45,456 bases of DNA from Phycisphaerae bacterium (lineage in GTDB: Bacteria; Planctomycetota; Phycisphaerae; UBA1845). The notes under the pieces were generated by a model that saw only the letters and a program-made list of their open reading frames with translations, did not search any database and was not told where the DNA came from. The translations under genes and the position numbers were made by a program. Of the stretch, positions 26,556 to 35,126 are shown piece by piece. Positions within the stretch are counted from its first letter, which is position 1, and each line of letters starts with the position of its first letter. The DNA is taken from contig JAJDEB010000023.1 of assembly GCA_029260015.1 (NCBI GenBank), positions 1 to 45,456 on the forward strand. Reading direction: 5' to 3'.

Positions 26556-29500
26556 TTATTCACCGAATCCCAATTGAAAGTTCGCGAAATCTCTCAGATC
26601 GACGTCGTTGTCACCGTCAAGGTCAGTTGCATTGAATTCATCATTGAAACATCCGAGTGGTGGTGTCCCGTCTGTCTGATTGTCGGGACCGGTGGTGCAA
26701 GCGCTGAACGTGTCGAAGTCTTCTAGGTCGACATCCCCGTCGAAATCGAAGTCGATGTCCGGACCCGTCAAAGTACCCGACGGAACCGCGTTGCCCAAGT
26801 TGGCTTGTGTGACGGCAACATCGATCGTATTGATTGTTCCGTCGACGTTGATGTCCAATCGGGCGCTCGTGGCACCTGTCACTCCTTCGCCTTGATGATC
26901 TAGAATCAAGTCGATGTCGGCTGTATTCGTTTGGCCGTTGGGTTTGGCATCACCGACGACGCTTCGAATCACGCAGTCCGTGTCGCCGTCGAGTGGCGTC
27001 CCGCCGTCTTGCGATCGCAGCGCTCCTGCCAAATCTATCGTATACGTTGCAGCATCTGGTAAGTCTCCTTCTGCGAATTCGATGGTAAGAATCGTGCCGC
27101 TTGTACCGCCATCGAGTTCTGCTGCTAACGGCGTGTAGCTGACTTGCGACTGATCGACGACCGAAATATCGCCCGGTTCCAATGTCGCGTTGGCGGCTTC
27201 CATGTTCTCGTCGAACTTGACGACGATGTATTGAATACCACCGCGCCGCGGTTCGGAACTTGGTCCATCGCTTCCCAGATCATTCACCGTCTTGCTTGCA
27301 TTCAGCGGGATGGCGACTTCGCCGGCTGCTCCGTGCTCCCGGACGCTGGACCACGATGTGATTGCACCAGAGATACATGGCTGAATCGTCACTTCGCAGG
27401 TGATCGGGTCGAGTCCGCTATCGTCTGGGAACGCGATCTTTCTACTGACGTTGAATTGCGTTGATGCCAAAGTCGTCAACGTCGGTGACTGAATCGTGGC
27501 GTCATCAAAGTCGTTGTCGTCGATATCATTATTCGTACCATCCGGGTTGTCACTGTTCCAGACGAACGCCGTCGGGAGGCCGTGTCCATTGGCAACTTGA
27601 ACATCGAGTCCGACGGTTACAAAACCGTTCGTGCATGGCATCGTGCTGACGGTGATGCTGCATGATGGGATCGACGGTGGGGCGATGGTGACGTTGAAGC
27701 TTGCACATGCAGTTTCGTTCTCGTCATCCGTCACGCATACTTCGCCGGTGTAGTCGCCAGGAGAAGCATAGAAATGGTCTGCCGGAATTTCGCCATCCAT
27801 ACCCGCTGTGTCACCCGGGGCTCCGAATGGTGCTTCGACGACATCGATCGCTTCGTGGCCTGCACCTTCGCCCCAATTGATGGTTGCGGTGTGTGCGTCG
27901 CGAGTACCGAGATCGTTGAATAACGCGTTGATGTGCGCCGCTTTTGCGAATTCAACTTGTCCGGATGGCTCTTGGATCGACGTGATCGTTGGCGGCTGAT
28001 TGAAGACGGTGATGACCACAGTCTCGCAAACCGGTCGTCCGATGAGATCGCTCGTGCAGACTTCAACGTTGTAGAAACCGTCGTCCGCGAACACATGAGC
28101 GCCCATCAACTCGGCGTCGAACCCGGTTGTCGTAACCGATGCAAAATCGAGCGGTGTATCATCGCCCCAGTTAATCGTGACGTCGCCAGTGGTGGCTGGG
28201 TATGGCGTGACTGCTGCAATCACTGCATCGATCTGATCGCCTTCCATCACTGTTGAATCTTCAATCACCGTAAGAAGCGGGACTCCGATGTTGATGTCGG
28301 TAACCGCCGCTTGGGCAGTGTTGCCAGCCACGTCAACGACTTCGCCAGTTGCACTTTGACCGAATCCGAATTGATCCAAGACGATAGCAGCCGGACAGTC
28401 GGCGACACCGGATCGATCGTCACCGCATATAAATTCGATGGTGACCGATGTGTCATTGTCACCGACGGCATTGGCTGGTGGCGTGGCGTTTGCTGCAATG
28501 GTTGGTGGGGTCCAGTCGATGTTGATCCCAGACTCTGTGGCAGACGCCATGTTACCGGCTAAGTCGATTACCGTACCGGTTGATTCCAAGTTTGCACCTT
28601 CGACATCAATCACATCTGGCGGTGTGCAACTTTGAACGCCGGATAATCCATCGGTACAGATGTAATCCACATTGACGATGGAGTTACGCCAACCGGCTGC
28701 GTTGGCTGCTGGCAATAAACTGGTTGCGATGATCGGTGCCGTCTTGTCGATTCGAATGTCTTCGACAGTTGCTGTGGCTTGATTGCCTGCAGCGTCCACG
28801 GCCACTCCGTCGACGCTTTGGCTGGCACCTTCCGTTGTCAGAACCGAGTCAACAGGACAATTTGCGATACCGGAAATATCATCGATGCACTCGAACGAAA
28901 CGGTCACATCATTGTTGTTCCAACCGTTGCCATTCGGTGCGGTCCGCGACGCGGTGATAATCGGTGGTGTCTTGTCGATCATGATGCCGTCGGCCATCGT
29001 AGTGCGGGTGTTACCGGCGCGGTCTTTGGCCTCTCCGAAGACGCACGGATTTTGCCCTTCATTGGTCAACGCTGTGATGCCAGTGCAACTCGCAATGTCT
29101 GACAACGTATCGCTACAAGCGAAACTGACTTCCACATCAGAGGTATGCCAACCGTTGAGTCCATTCGATCCAACGATCACATTCGCGATGCTCGGCGGCG
29201 TTGCGTCTCGCTTGACGGTGACGCTGTTGGAAGTGACGCCACCGACAGATTCCGCGGAGCAAGTAAACGTTAAACCGCCGGTGTCGAAGCCGACAGTGCT
29301 GGCATCACAACCGGTCAGGTTGGAAATTGGCGAGTCGGGGTCGGTGGTTGACCAAGTGACGACAACGTCCGACGTGTACCAACCGTTGTCCCCGAGCGTT
29401 CCGGTCAGAATTGGTGAAACGATTGGTGGCGTGAAGTCTGCGCCACACACGCCTTGCGGAGCAGTTGCCGTGGTGGATGTCACTGAATCGTGATTGTCTG

Positions 29501-32500
29501 CGATATTGGCTTCGAGGGCGTGGGCCAGTGTGTCGGCATTGTTGACTAGATCGGTCGAAACAAAGGGATCGTCCTGCAAGCTGCAACCCACACGGGCGAC
29601 GATCACAACCTCGGCGCTTTCGCCGTTTGCAATGGTACCCAGACCACACGTCACGGTTCCTTGCGGTGATTGTGGGCAGGTCGCAAATACGTAGGCTGCA
29701 CCTGGTGTAATGAAAGCTCCGTTGGAGTCAAAGTCGTCTGCGTTCGGGGCTCCGCCGACAATGGTCGCGCCATCGACAGCAACGCTTCCGCCAAGGTTGT
29801 CGCCGAACCCGCTGTCACTAACGGTTAGTCGGGCGTTTTGCAGCCAACTGTTGCCCGCGCGATTGAACAGATAGACCGCGCCTTTTCCTCCGTCACGGTT
29901 TCTGGAACCAACAGCGATCGCGTCACCGTCCACATCAACAGATTGACCGAACACATCGTTACCGTCTCCGTCGCTTGCGGAAAGTGTTGCTTGTTGCGTC
30001 CAAGTACTACCGTTGCGCTCAAAGACCAACGCGGTACTCGGTATGCCGTCACCAAACACGTCTCGATTACCAACCACGAGAACGTCGCCATCAAGTGCAA
30101 TTGAATGAGCGAATGATTCTATCGTTGGAAGACCGGTCACGTCCGATTCAGTGATGATGGCTTCGACGTTCCAATTTCCATTTTCGCGCTTGAAAACCGT
30201 CACGACACCAGCAGAAGAAAACAAGCTGCGCGACGCGACGGCTAGCGTTTCACCACTAAGCGAAACATCGGAACCGAAATTCCCAGTAAGTTCGTTCGAC
30301 AATACATCGACAACTGACCAGTCAGCCCCGTCGAATTCCGCAACATGAACGACGCTTTTGCCGGGAGAACCAATTGCGATCGTGTTACCACTGATCGACA
30401 CACTCCCACCGAACACGTCGCCCTGCGCGCCTTCCGATGCAGTCAGCACGGTTTTTTCGGTCCAGACGCCATTCGAGTTTTGGAATACAAAGGCTGCACC
30501 ACTGGCATTGTTGGCGCTCGTCGAGCCGACCACGGCATGATTGCCGTCGATCGCAACATCTCCACCGAATCCAAGAGAGAAGAATACGATGTCTTCATCG
30601 ATGAGTTTTTGATGTTCCTCCCAAACGGCACCATTTGCTCGATAAACATAGACAGCGCCACCAGGCTCGTGGCCCGGTGCCCCAACCATCAGGTAATCAC
30701 CACTGATGGCCACACTTGCGCCTTGACCATCCTCAAATCCTGCATCATCGGAAACGAGTTTCGACTCGATGCGGCCTTCACCACTTCGCAGCGCCGATAC
30801 CAATTCCATGCCATCAGGAAGCACGTCCACCACTCGGGTGTCCGGGGCATAACCGGGACCGTTGTTCGTGACTTCTAGCGTGTAGGTTAATTCCGATCCG
30901 ACAGCGACCGGTGTTGCGGACACTGGTTCCACTGCTTTGGTGATTGCAAGATCAACCAATTGAACATCAACGACGCCAATATCGTCGCAACCTTCTGCCC
31001 CGTCGTTATCGAGAACACAAACTTCGACATCATACATGCCGGCGGTCGCATAAACGTGGGTGAACTCGCCTGCAGCTTGTCCGTTGGCGCCACTGGTGCT
31101 GCCTGGAGGGCCAAAGGGGGCTTCATCGACAAGAACTTGATCGGACGTGCCATCTCCCCACAGCACTCGGGCAGTGTGCGTATCGAGTGTGCCCGGATCA
31201 TTGAAGAGCGCCACGAGTCGGAGGTCGGCTTGGATCGCGGAACCCGCACTCAAGACTTGGGTCGTCATTTCTGCGTTGGCATCGACCGTTGGCGGCGCGT
31301 TGCTGACATCGAAGATCACAAAATCGCAACTCTGCCCGGCGTCGTCGTCAGTGACGCAGTAGTCGCACCTGTAGGTTCCCTCGTCGGCATACGCGTAGTG
31401 CAGTCTCGGAATCGGATCGTGATTCGACGCTCGCGAAACAACTTCTGCACCCTCGCCAAAGTCACCAACTGTCAAGAATCGATCGAGATATCCAGGATCG
31501 GTTGCTGTCGTATTCACGCGAGCACCTTCACCTTCATCAATTTGAATGGTATGCCCACCGTTGGAAGTGAAGTCCGGATCGACGTTCAAGACGGTTACTT
31601 GGAAATGCGCGATGTCGGGAATGCCATGACCGTCATCAACGATGACCGAGACGTTGTACACGCCATTGTCGCCGTAGGCATGAGTCACATTTTCGCCAAC
31701 CGAAGGACCTTGCCCCGTACCACCATCACCAAAATTCCAGATGAACGTAAGTTCGTCGCCATCACGATCGGTGGATTGCGCCGCACTGAACGGAATTGGT
31801 GAACCTTCCAAGACTGGATCGGTTGGACCATCAATATGGGCAACCGGCGGAAACTCTGGATCGACGGTAAAGTTTGCACCGGCGATCGGAGAAAATCCCT
31901 GCATTGGAAACTGATGTCGCGGGTGTTCGAATAACCGCGTATCGGTGAATTCATCGAACGGAACATCCAGATCTATCAGCGGACCGACGTTGAAATTCAA
32001 GCCGGGGAAATCCAGGCAAAACGACGGCGTGCAGACCGGGCAAGCGCCAATGCTGGGGAAGCAACCAATATGCTTGCTGGGAACGCGCAAGCTGGCTTGC
32101 AACATTTTTTCACGATACGAGCGAACGAATCTCGTTGACGTATCAGTTGTGAATGTAGGATTGATCAGGGTAAATGTTGGCGTAATGTCAAGGACATCGT
32201 CTGGTGCGATGAAGTTGACTGAGTCACCCGCATTCATCTCAACGACTGTGGACGTTCCAACATGGATGATCGCACCGTTGCGTCGCACAGTGTGCGATAC
32301 TGGCTGAGCGAATTGCAATAAGATGTGTACGGTTGGCGTAAAGCTGTAGGTGAATTGCTGATGCAGGTCGGTGTCAACCTTTAAGTCCAGGAGCAGGTAG
32401 CTGCCATAAATCGTGTACTGACCGAAAAGCGTCCAAATAGGAATTTCCGGAACCTCGAGTTGAACGCCTGGAGGCGCTCCAAGCGCTTTGAGAATCCACT

Positions 32501-34316
32501 TATCCATGTCCATGCTCAGCGTGGTAAACTGATCCGAACCCGATGCGACCAGGGTCTTTCCATCGGCAACGGTCGTCAGCGCAGGATTCGGCGGCATCGA
32601 CATATCAGGCGTGTCCAAGTTGCCACCGATTCCGGTCAACGCTTCGATTGGTACGGGAATATCGAACGGCGTCGAGACCAGCGGAAGTTGTTCGTTCACC
32701 ACCGATACGTTGCCGCCCGCAGTGTCCAGTCCGACGATGGTCGCAGTGCCGCCCAAATTCACCGCCGGAAAGAGACTAAATGACTGGCAATCGAACACAC
32801 AGGCCTCTGCCGTTACGTTGGCTGTAACGTTGGCGCGGGCGTCGAGGTCCATCTTCAATTGCGGACTCGTTACATTTACAAAAGGTCCGCTTTCCGTTTC
32901 GACGCGAACTGACGTGTTGATGGTCACCAAGTCGCCAGCCCGAAAATCGTCTTGCGCAGGTCCAGCCAACGTCACATCGACGGGATACTTAACGCCAACT
33001 TGCCCCGCACCAATGTCTTCGAATTTAATTTGAAATCCAAAATCACCGGTCACACCAGCCAACATGCCCGCACCAAAGCTCTTGCCAGCCAGGCTGACCA
33101 CGTTGCGATCATGGCGAAAGTCATTGCTGTTGATGGTGAGGAATTCAATGCGATCGGAGTTGCGCGGTTTCGCCTGTGTGCCCGGTCCCCACATGCTTTG
33201 GCCGGCATTTTGAAACGAGACGCTGTACGCCGGTACGCATGATATTTTCGCTTCCCAACCGGCTCTGTTGCTAATGTTGTCGGATACGAATTTGAACGTC
33301 ACGCTGCCGTCGGGTGCGTTCGATGTAATCGTGCCGGGCGCAGTGCCTGTTCCGTCGGATCGTGGAAAATAAACGCCAATGAGCGGAGCATTCGTGCTAT
33401 TGCCATCGTAAATCTCCAATCGATCATATGGGTTGGCGGGAAGCGGCGGCGTCTCTTCGAGTTCAAACATGACGAATTCAAATCTGAGCTTCTCGTTGGT
33501 CGGGTTCACCGGAATGAACGTTTTGACGAAATTCTCCGAGTCGCCGTAATTACCGAAGAAGCCCGGTCGCGGTGGACCACCGGAATCGTAAAACTGCCCT
33601 TCGCATGTGACGACGGTATCGTTGTCCATGTAGTATTGGGGCAGTTCGTCATGATCGGCATAGACCGAAGATGCCGAGGCGACTGACACAAGACCGACGA
33701 TGAGTGCGAGTTTGCGACCGCGCAATCGGCGCGAGCGCAACATGCAACCCAGCCCGGCGGCAAGAAGCAGCAAGGATGCTGGTTCGGGTACAGTGACCCT
33801 ATAGTCCTGTCCCGTATCGACCGACGGTATCTGGATAAAATTCAAGTCGCCAAAAACAAGGTTGCTCAAGTTGAGAAAATAATCGCCAGTCGCAGCAAGC
33901 GGATCGACTGCAACACTAATCGTCGCGAATTCGAATGTACCGACGCCGATACCACCAACGAGATCGTCAGCGATGCTGCCAAAGACACCAGACGTATAAC
34001 CATTGCCAGCCGCCAACGTTTCAGTCGTCGGATCAAGGACAATGCCCAAGTTCCAATCCGTGTCGGTGAACGCCACGCTGTCTAGTGTGAATATTCCTGA
34101 CTGCGACAACTCCTTAATGCGGAACTCACCGTTGACCAAACTTTCAGCCACGGAAAGCTCCACTGTGATGTCAAAAGTGTCACCCGGTGACACTGCGACG
34201 GCGTGTGGGTCGCCGAGCGAATCGACGAGACTGGCCGACAGGGTAGATGCGGTGAGGTTTGTCGGTAGACAAAAGCCACAGAGCATGGCAACAATGGCAA
34301 TGGCGCGCTTGGACAT
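26556..34316 (-). CDS. Giant secreted multidomain protein with internal PEP-CTERM motif
   Basis: A 2586-residue exported protein. The ATG at 34314-34316 has AAGGAGA 7 nt upstream and opens a signal peptide (MSKRAIAIVAMLCGFCL). A first domain ends at residues 176-200 in VPEPASLLLLAAGLGCML plus RSRRLRG, a complete PEP-CTERM sorting signal, yet the frame goes on at once into a second signal-peptide-like stretch (GRKLALIVGLVSVASASS, VYADHDE). Then come a CUB-like domain (about 238-361), PKD domains (SFGDG-like WNFGDGG), a DUF11 domain split by seven FG-GAP repeats (about 1182-1542), five Ig-like repeats (about 1625-2009), more PKD, a dockerin-like pair (about 2453-2505) and two EF-hand-like ends (DFDGDVDLEDF, DLDGDNDVDLRDF). 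A surface adhesion or scaffold role is inferred; no enzyme motif is seen. Confidence 0.88.
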   Translation of the reverse strand: MSKRAIAIVAMLCGFCLPTNLTASTLSASLVDSLGDPHAVAVSPGDTFDITVELSVAESLVNGEFRIKELSQSGIFTLDSVAFTDTDWNLGIVLDPTTETLAAGNGYTSGVFGSIADDLVGGIGVGTFEFATISVAVDPLAATGDYFLNLSNLVFGDLNFIQIPSVDTGQDYRVTVPEPASLLLLAAGLGCMLRSRRLRGRKLALIVGLVSVASASSVYADHDELPQYYMDNDTVVTCEGQFYDSGGPPRPGFFGNYGDSENFVKTFIPVNPTNEKLRFEFVMFELEETPPLPANPYDRLEIYDGNSTNAPLIGVYFPRSDGTGTAPGTITSNAPDGSVTFKFVSDNISNRAGWEAKISCVPAYSVSFQNAGQSMWGPGTQAKPRNSDRIEFLTINSNDFRHDRNVVSLAGKSFGAGMLAGVTGDFGFQIKFEDIGAGQVGVKYPVDVTLAGPAQDDFRAGDLVTINTSVRVETESGPFVNVTSPQLKMDLDARANVTANVTAEACVFDCQSFSLFPAVNLGGTATIVGLDTAGGNVSVVNEQLPLVSTPFDIPVPIEALTGIGGNLDTPDMSMPPNPALTTVADGKTLVASGSDQFTTLSMDMDKWILKALGAPPGVQLEVPEIPIWTLFGQYTIYGSYLLLDLKVDTDLHQQFTYSFTPTVHILLQFAQPVSHTVRRNGAIIHVGTSTVVEMNAGDSVNFIAPDDVLDITPTFTLINPTFTTDTSTRFVRSYREKMLQASLRVPSKHIGCFPSIGACPVCTPSFCLDFPGLNFNVGPLIDLDVPFDEFTDTRLFEHPRHQFPMQGFSPIAGANFTVDPEFPPVAHIDGPTDPVLEGSPIPFSAAQSTDRDGDELTFIWNFGDGGTGQGPSVGENVTHAYGDNGVYNVSVIVDDGHGIPDIAHFQVTVLNVDPDFTSNGGHTIQIDEGEGARVNTTATDPGYLDRFLTVGDFGEGAEVVSRASNHDPIPRLHYAYADEGTYRCDYCVTDDDAGQSCDFVIFDVSNAPPTVDANAEMTTQVLSAGSAIQADLRLVALFNDPGTLDTHTARVLWGDGTSDQVLVDEAPFGPPGSTSGANGQAAGEFTHVYATAGMYDVEVCVLDNDGAEGCDDIGVVDVQLVDLAITKAVEPVSATPVAVGSELTYTLEVTNNGPGYAPDTRVVDVLPDGMELVSALRSGEGRIESKLVSDDAGFEDGQGASVAISGDYLMVGAPGHEPGGAVYVYRANGAVWEEHQKLIDEDIVFFSLGFGGDVAIDGNHAVVGSTSANNASGAAFVFQNSNGVWTEKTVLTASEGAQGDVFGGSVSISGNTIAIGSPGKSVVHVAEFDGADWSVVDVLSNELTGNFGSDVSLSGETLAVASRSLFSSAGVVTVFKRENGNWNVEAIITESDVTGLPTIESFAHSIALDGDVLVVGNRDVFGDGIPSTALVFERNGSTWTQQATLSASDGDGNDVFGQSVDVDGDAIAVGSRNRDGGKGAVYLFNRAGNSWLQNARLTVSDSGFGDNLGGSVAVDGATIVGGAPNADDFDSNGAFITPGAAYVFATCPQSPQGTVTCGLGTIANGESAEVVIVARVGCSLQDDPFVSTDLVNNADTLAHALEANIADNHDSVTSTTATAPQGVCGADFTPPIVSPILTGTLGDNGWYTSDVVVTWSTTDPDSPISNLTGCDASTVGFDTGGLTFTCSAESVGGVTSNSVTVKRDATPPSIANVIVGSNGLNGWHTSDVEVSFACSDTLSDIASCTGITALTNEGQNPCVFGEAKDRAGNTRTTMADGIMIDKTPPIITASRTAPNGNGWNNNDVTVSFECIDDISGIANCPVDSVLTTEGASQSVDGVAVDAAGNQATATVEDIRIDKTAPIIATSLLPAANAAGWRNSIVNVDYICTDGLSGVQSCTPPDVIDVEGANLESTGTVIDLAGNMASATESGINIDWTPPTIAANATPPANAVGDNDTSVTIEFICGDDRSGVADCPAAIVLDQFGFGQSATGEVVDVAGNTAQAAVTDINIGVPLLTVIEDSTVMEGDQIDAVIAAVTPYPATTGDVTINWGDDTPLDFASVTTTGFDAELMGAHVFADDGFYNVEVCTSDLIGRPVCETVVITVFNQPPTITSIQEPSGQVEFAKAAHINALFNDLGTRDAHTATINWGEGAGHEAIDVVEAPFGAPGDTAGMDGEIPADHFYASPGDYTGEVCVTDDENETACASFNVTIAPPSIPSCSITVSTMPCTNGFVTVGLDVQVANGHGLPTAFVWNSDNPDGTNNDIDDNDFDDATIQSPTLTTLASTQFNVSRKIAFPDDSGLDPITCEVTIQPCISGAITSWSSVREHGAAGEVAIPLNASKTVNDLGSDGPSSEPRRGGIQYIVVKFDENMEAANATLEPGDISVVDQSQVSYTPLAAELDGGTSGTILTIEFAEGDLPDAATYTIDLAGALRSQDGGTPLDGDTDCVIRSVVGDAKPNGQTNTADIDLILDHQGEGVTGATSARLDINVDGTINTIDVAVTQANLGNAVPSGTLTGPDIDFDFDGDVDLEDFDTFSACTTGPDNQTDGTPPLGCFNDEFNATDLDGDNDVDLRDFANFQLGFGE
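28290..29445 (-). repeat. Five tandem Ig-like repeats inside the giant gene
   Basis: Each unit is about 75 residues (about 228 bp) of the form TPPxI...GWxxxDVxVxFxCxD..SGIxxC...EGxxxxxxGxAxDxAGNxAxxxVxxIxIDKT. The five begin near 29440, 29190, 28965, 28740 and 28510. The first is the most divergent. The pattern matches bacterial Ig-like domains that follow PKD or HYR repeats. Confidence 0.75.
29690..30785 (-). repeat. Seven FG-GAP repeats inserted in a DUF11 domain
   Basis: Seven units each contain a core such as GASVAISGDYLMVGAPG, GGSVSISGNTIAIGSPG or GQSVDVDGDAIAVGSRN, followed by VYVY or VFxRNG and a W-containing strand. Seven is the number needed for a closed integrin-alpha-like beta-propeller. 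The block interrupts a DUF11 domain: LTYTLEVTNNGPGYAPDTR and LPDGMELVSALRSG lie before it, and GTVTCGLGTIANGESAEV lies after it. Confidence 0.75.
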
Positions 34317-34351
34317 GAATCTTCTCCTTGAAAGCATTGGGCCTTCGACGC

Positions 34352-34371
34352 TTCGCCTTCCCCAAGGCGAA
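34352..34371. promoter_or_regulatory. Hairpin in the leader of the giant gene
   Basis: TTCGCCTT-CCCC-AAGGCGAA is a perfect 8-bp stem with a 4-nt loop, 36 nt before the start codon on the minus strand. It may affect translation or mRNA stability. Confidence 0.4.
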
Positions 34372-34400
34372 TCGGCCTTCCATATGGCTAAAGCCCAAAC

Positions 34401-34416
34401 GGGAAGGAACGTGCCG
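34401..34416 (-). promoter_or_regulatory. Weak candidate sigma-54 promoter for the giant gene
   Basis: On the minus strand CGGCACGTTCCTTCCC has a perfect GGCACG -24 half; ten bases later the expected GC reads CC, one mismatch at an invariant position. Sigma-54 control is known for PEP-CTERM/exosortase regulons in other phyla, hence the interest. Confidence 0.25.
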
Positions 34417-34559
34417 ATCCAATCAGAATTTTGCGGGCCGATGATCCCATGCACGCGTCATAAGTGCTTTTGTGGCAATGAATTGAGAATGGCTGCGGTT
34501 GTGGATACAATGGAGGCTCAAATCTTGAAGAGGGTCGAAACTACAAGAAGGCACCGGTC

Positions 34560-35126
34560 ATGGCGTTTGAGCAGAGCGCGACTGAAATCCTGGACAGGCT
34601 TAGCGGTGGCGATTCTGCTGCAGCGGACGAACTCCTGCCGCTGGTTCACGATGAGTTGCGCGCGATCGCCGGTGTGCGGATGCGCGGTCAAAATCCTGGC
34701 CATACGTTACAACCGACGGCGCTCGTCAATGAAGTGATCGTGCAACTGCTTGGCAGCAAGAATACGACTTGGCAGAATCGTGCCCACTTCATGGCCGTGG
34801 CTGCGACGGCGATGCGGCAGATACTTATCAAGCATGCCAAGCGCGGAGGTGCCGCCAAGCGCGGTGGAGGATGGCAGCGTGTGACACTCAGCCACGCGGT
34901 TTCGCCCGACGGCAATCGCGATTGGGACATTCGCTCACTGAACGAAGCGCTGCAACAATTGGCGACGCTGAGTCCACGTCAATGTCGCATTGTCGAACTG
35001 CGTTTCTTTGGTGGGCTGACTGTGAAGGAAACGGCATGGACGTTGGATGTGAGCACTACGACGGTCGCGGACGACTGGGCAGCAGCGCGTGCCTGGCTGG
35101 CGATTCGGTTGGGAGATCATGACTAA
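34560..35126 (+). CDS. ECF-type sigma factor (planctomycete Sig-70_X6 type)
   Basis: A 188-residue sigma factor. Region 2 spans about 1-105 (AADELLPLVHDELRAIAGVR, TLQPTALVNEVIVQLLG, WQNRAHFMAVAATAMRQIL, with IKHAKRGGAAKRGG). Region 4 spans about 130-185 (ALQQLATLSPRQCRIVELRF, FFGGLTVKETAWTLDVSTTT, the helix-turn-helix, and VADDWAAARAWLAIRL). This matches the ECF subfamily of TIGR02999 that accompanies Ser/Thr kinases in planctomycetes. The gene lies divergent from the giant secreted protein. Its last 8 bp overlap the kinase start (ATGACTAA), so synthesis is coupled; the kinase probably controls the sigma factor, which is inference from such pairs elsewhere. Confidence 0.93.
   Translation: MAFEQSATEILDRLSGGDSAAADELLPLVHDELRAIAGVRMRGQNPGHTLQPTALVNEVIVQLLGSKNTTWQNRAHFMAVAATAMRQILIKHAKRGGAAKRGGGWQRVTLSHAVSPDGNRDWDIRSLNEALQQLATLSPRQCRIVELRFFGGLTVKETAWTLDVSTTTVADDWAAARAWLAIRLGDHD

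Noticed and set aside
28290..29445. Regular 228-bp repeats considered as CRISPR or satellite DNA
   Set aside because: The periodicity is that of translated Ig-like domains; units diverge in DNA and there are no short identical repeats.
28783..29493. 236-codon plus-strand frame within the giant gene
   Set aside because: It is the mirror of the Ig-like repeats; its repeated look comes from the coding repeats on the other strand.
30960..31802. 280-codon plus-strand frame within the giant gene
   Set aside because: Antisense to PKD and DUF11 domains that fit the minus strand; no ribosome site or motif.
34003..34737. 244-codon plus-strand frame running from the giant gene into the sigma factor gene
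   Set aside because: It crosses two well-supported genes in other frames and shows no motif.
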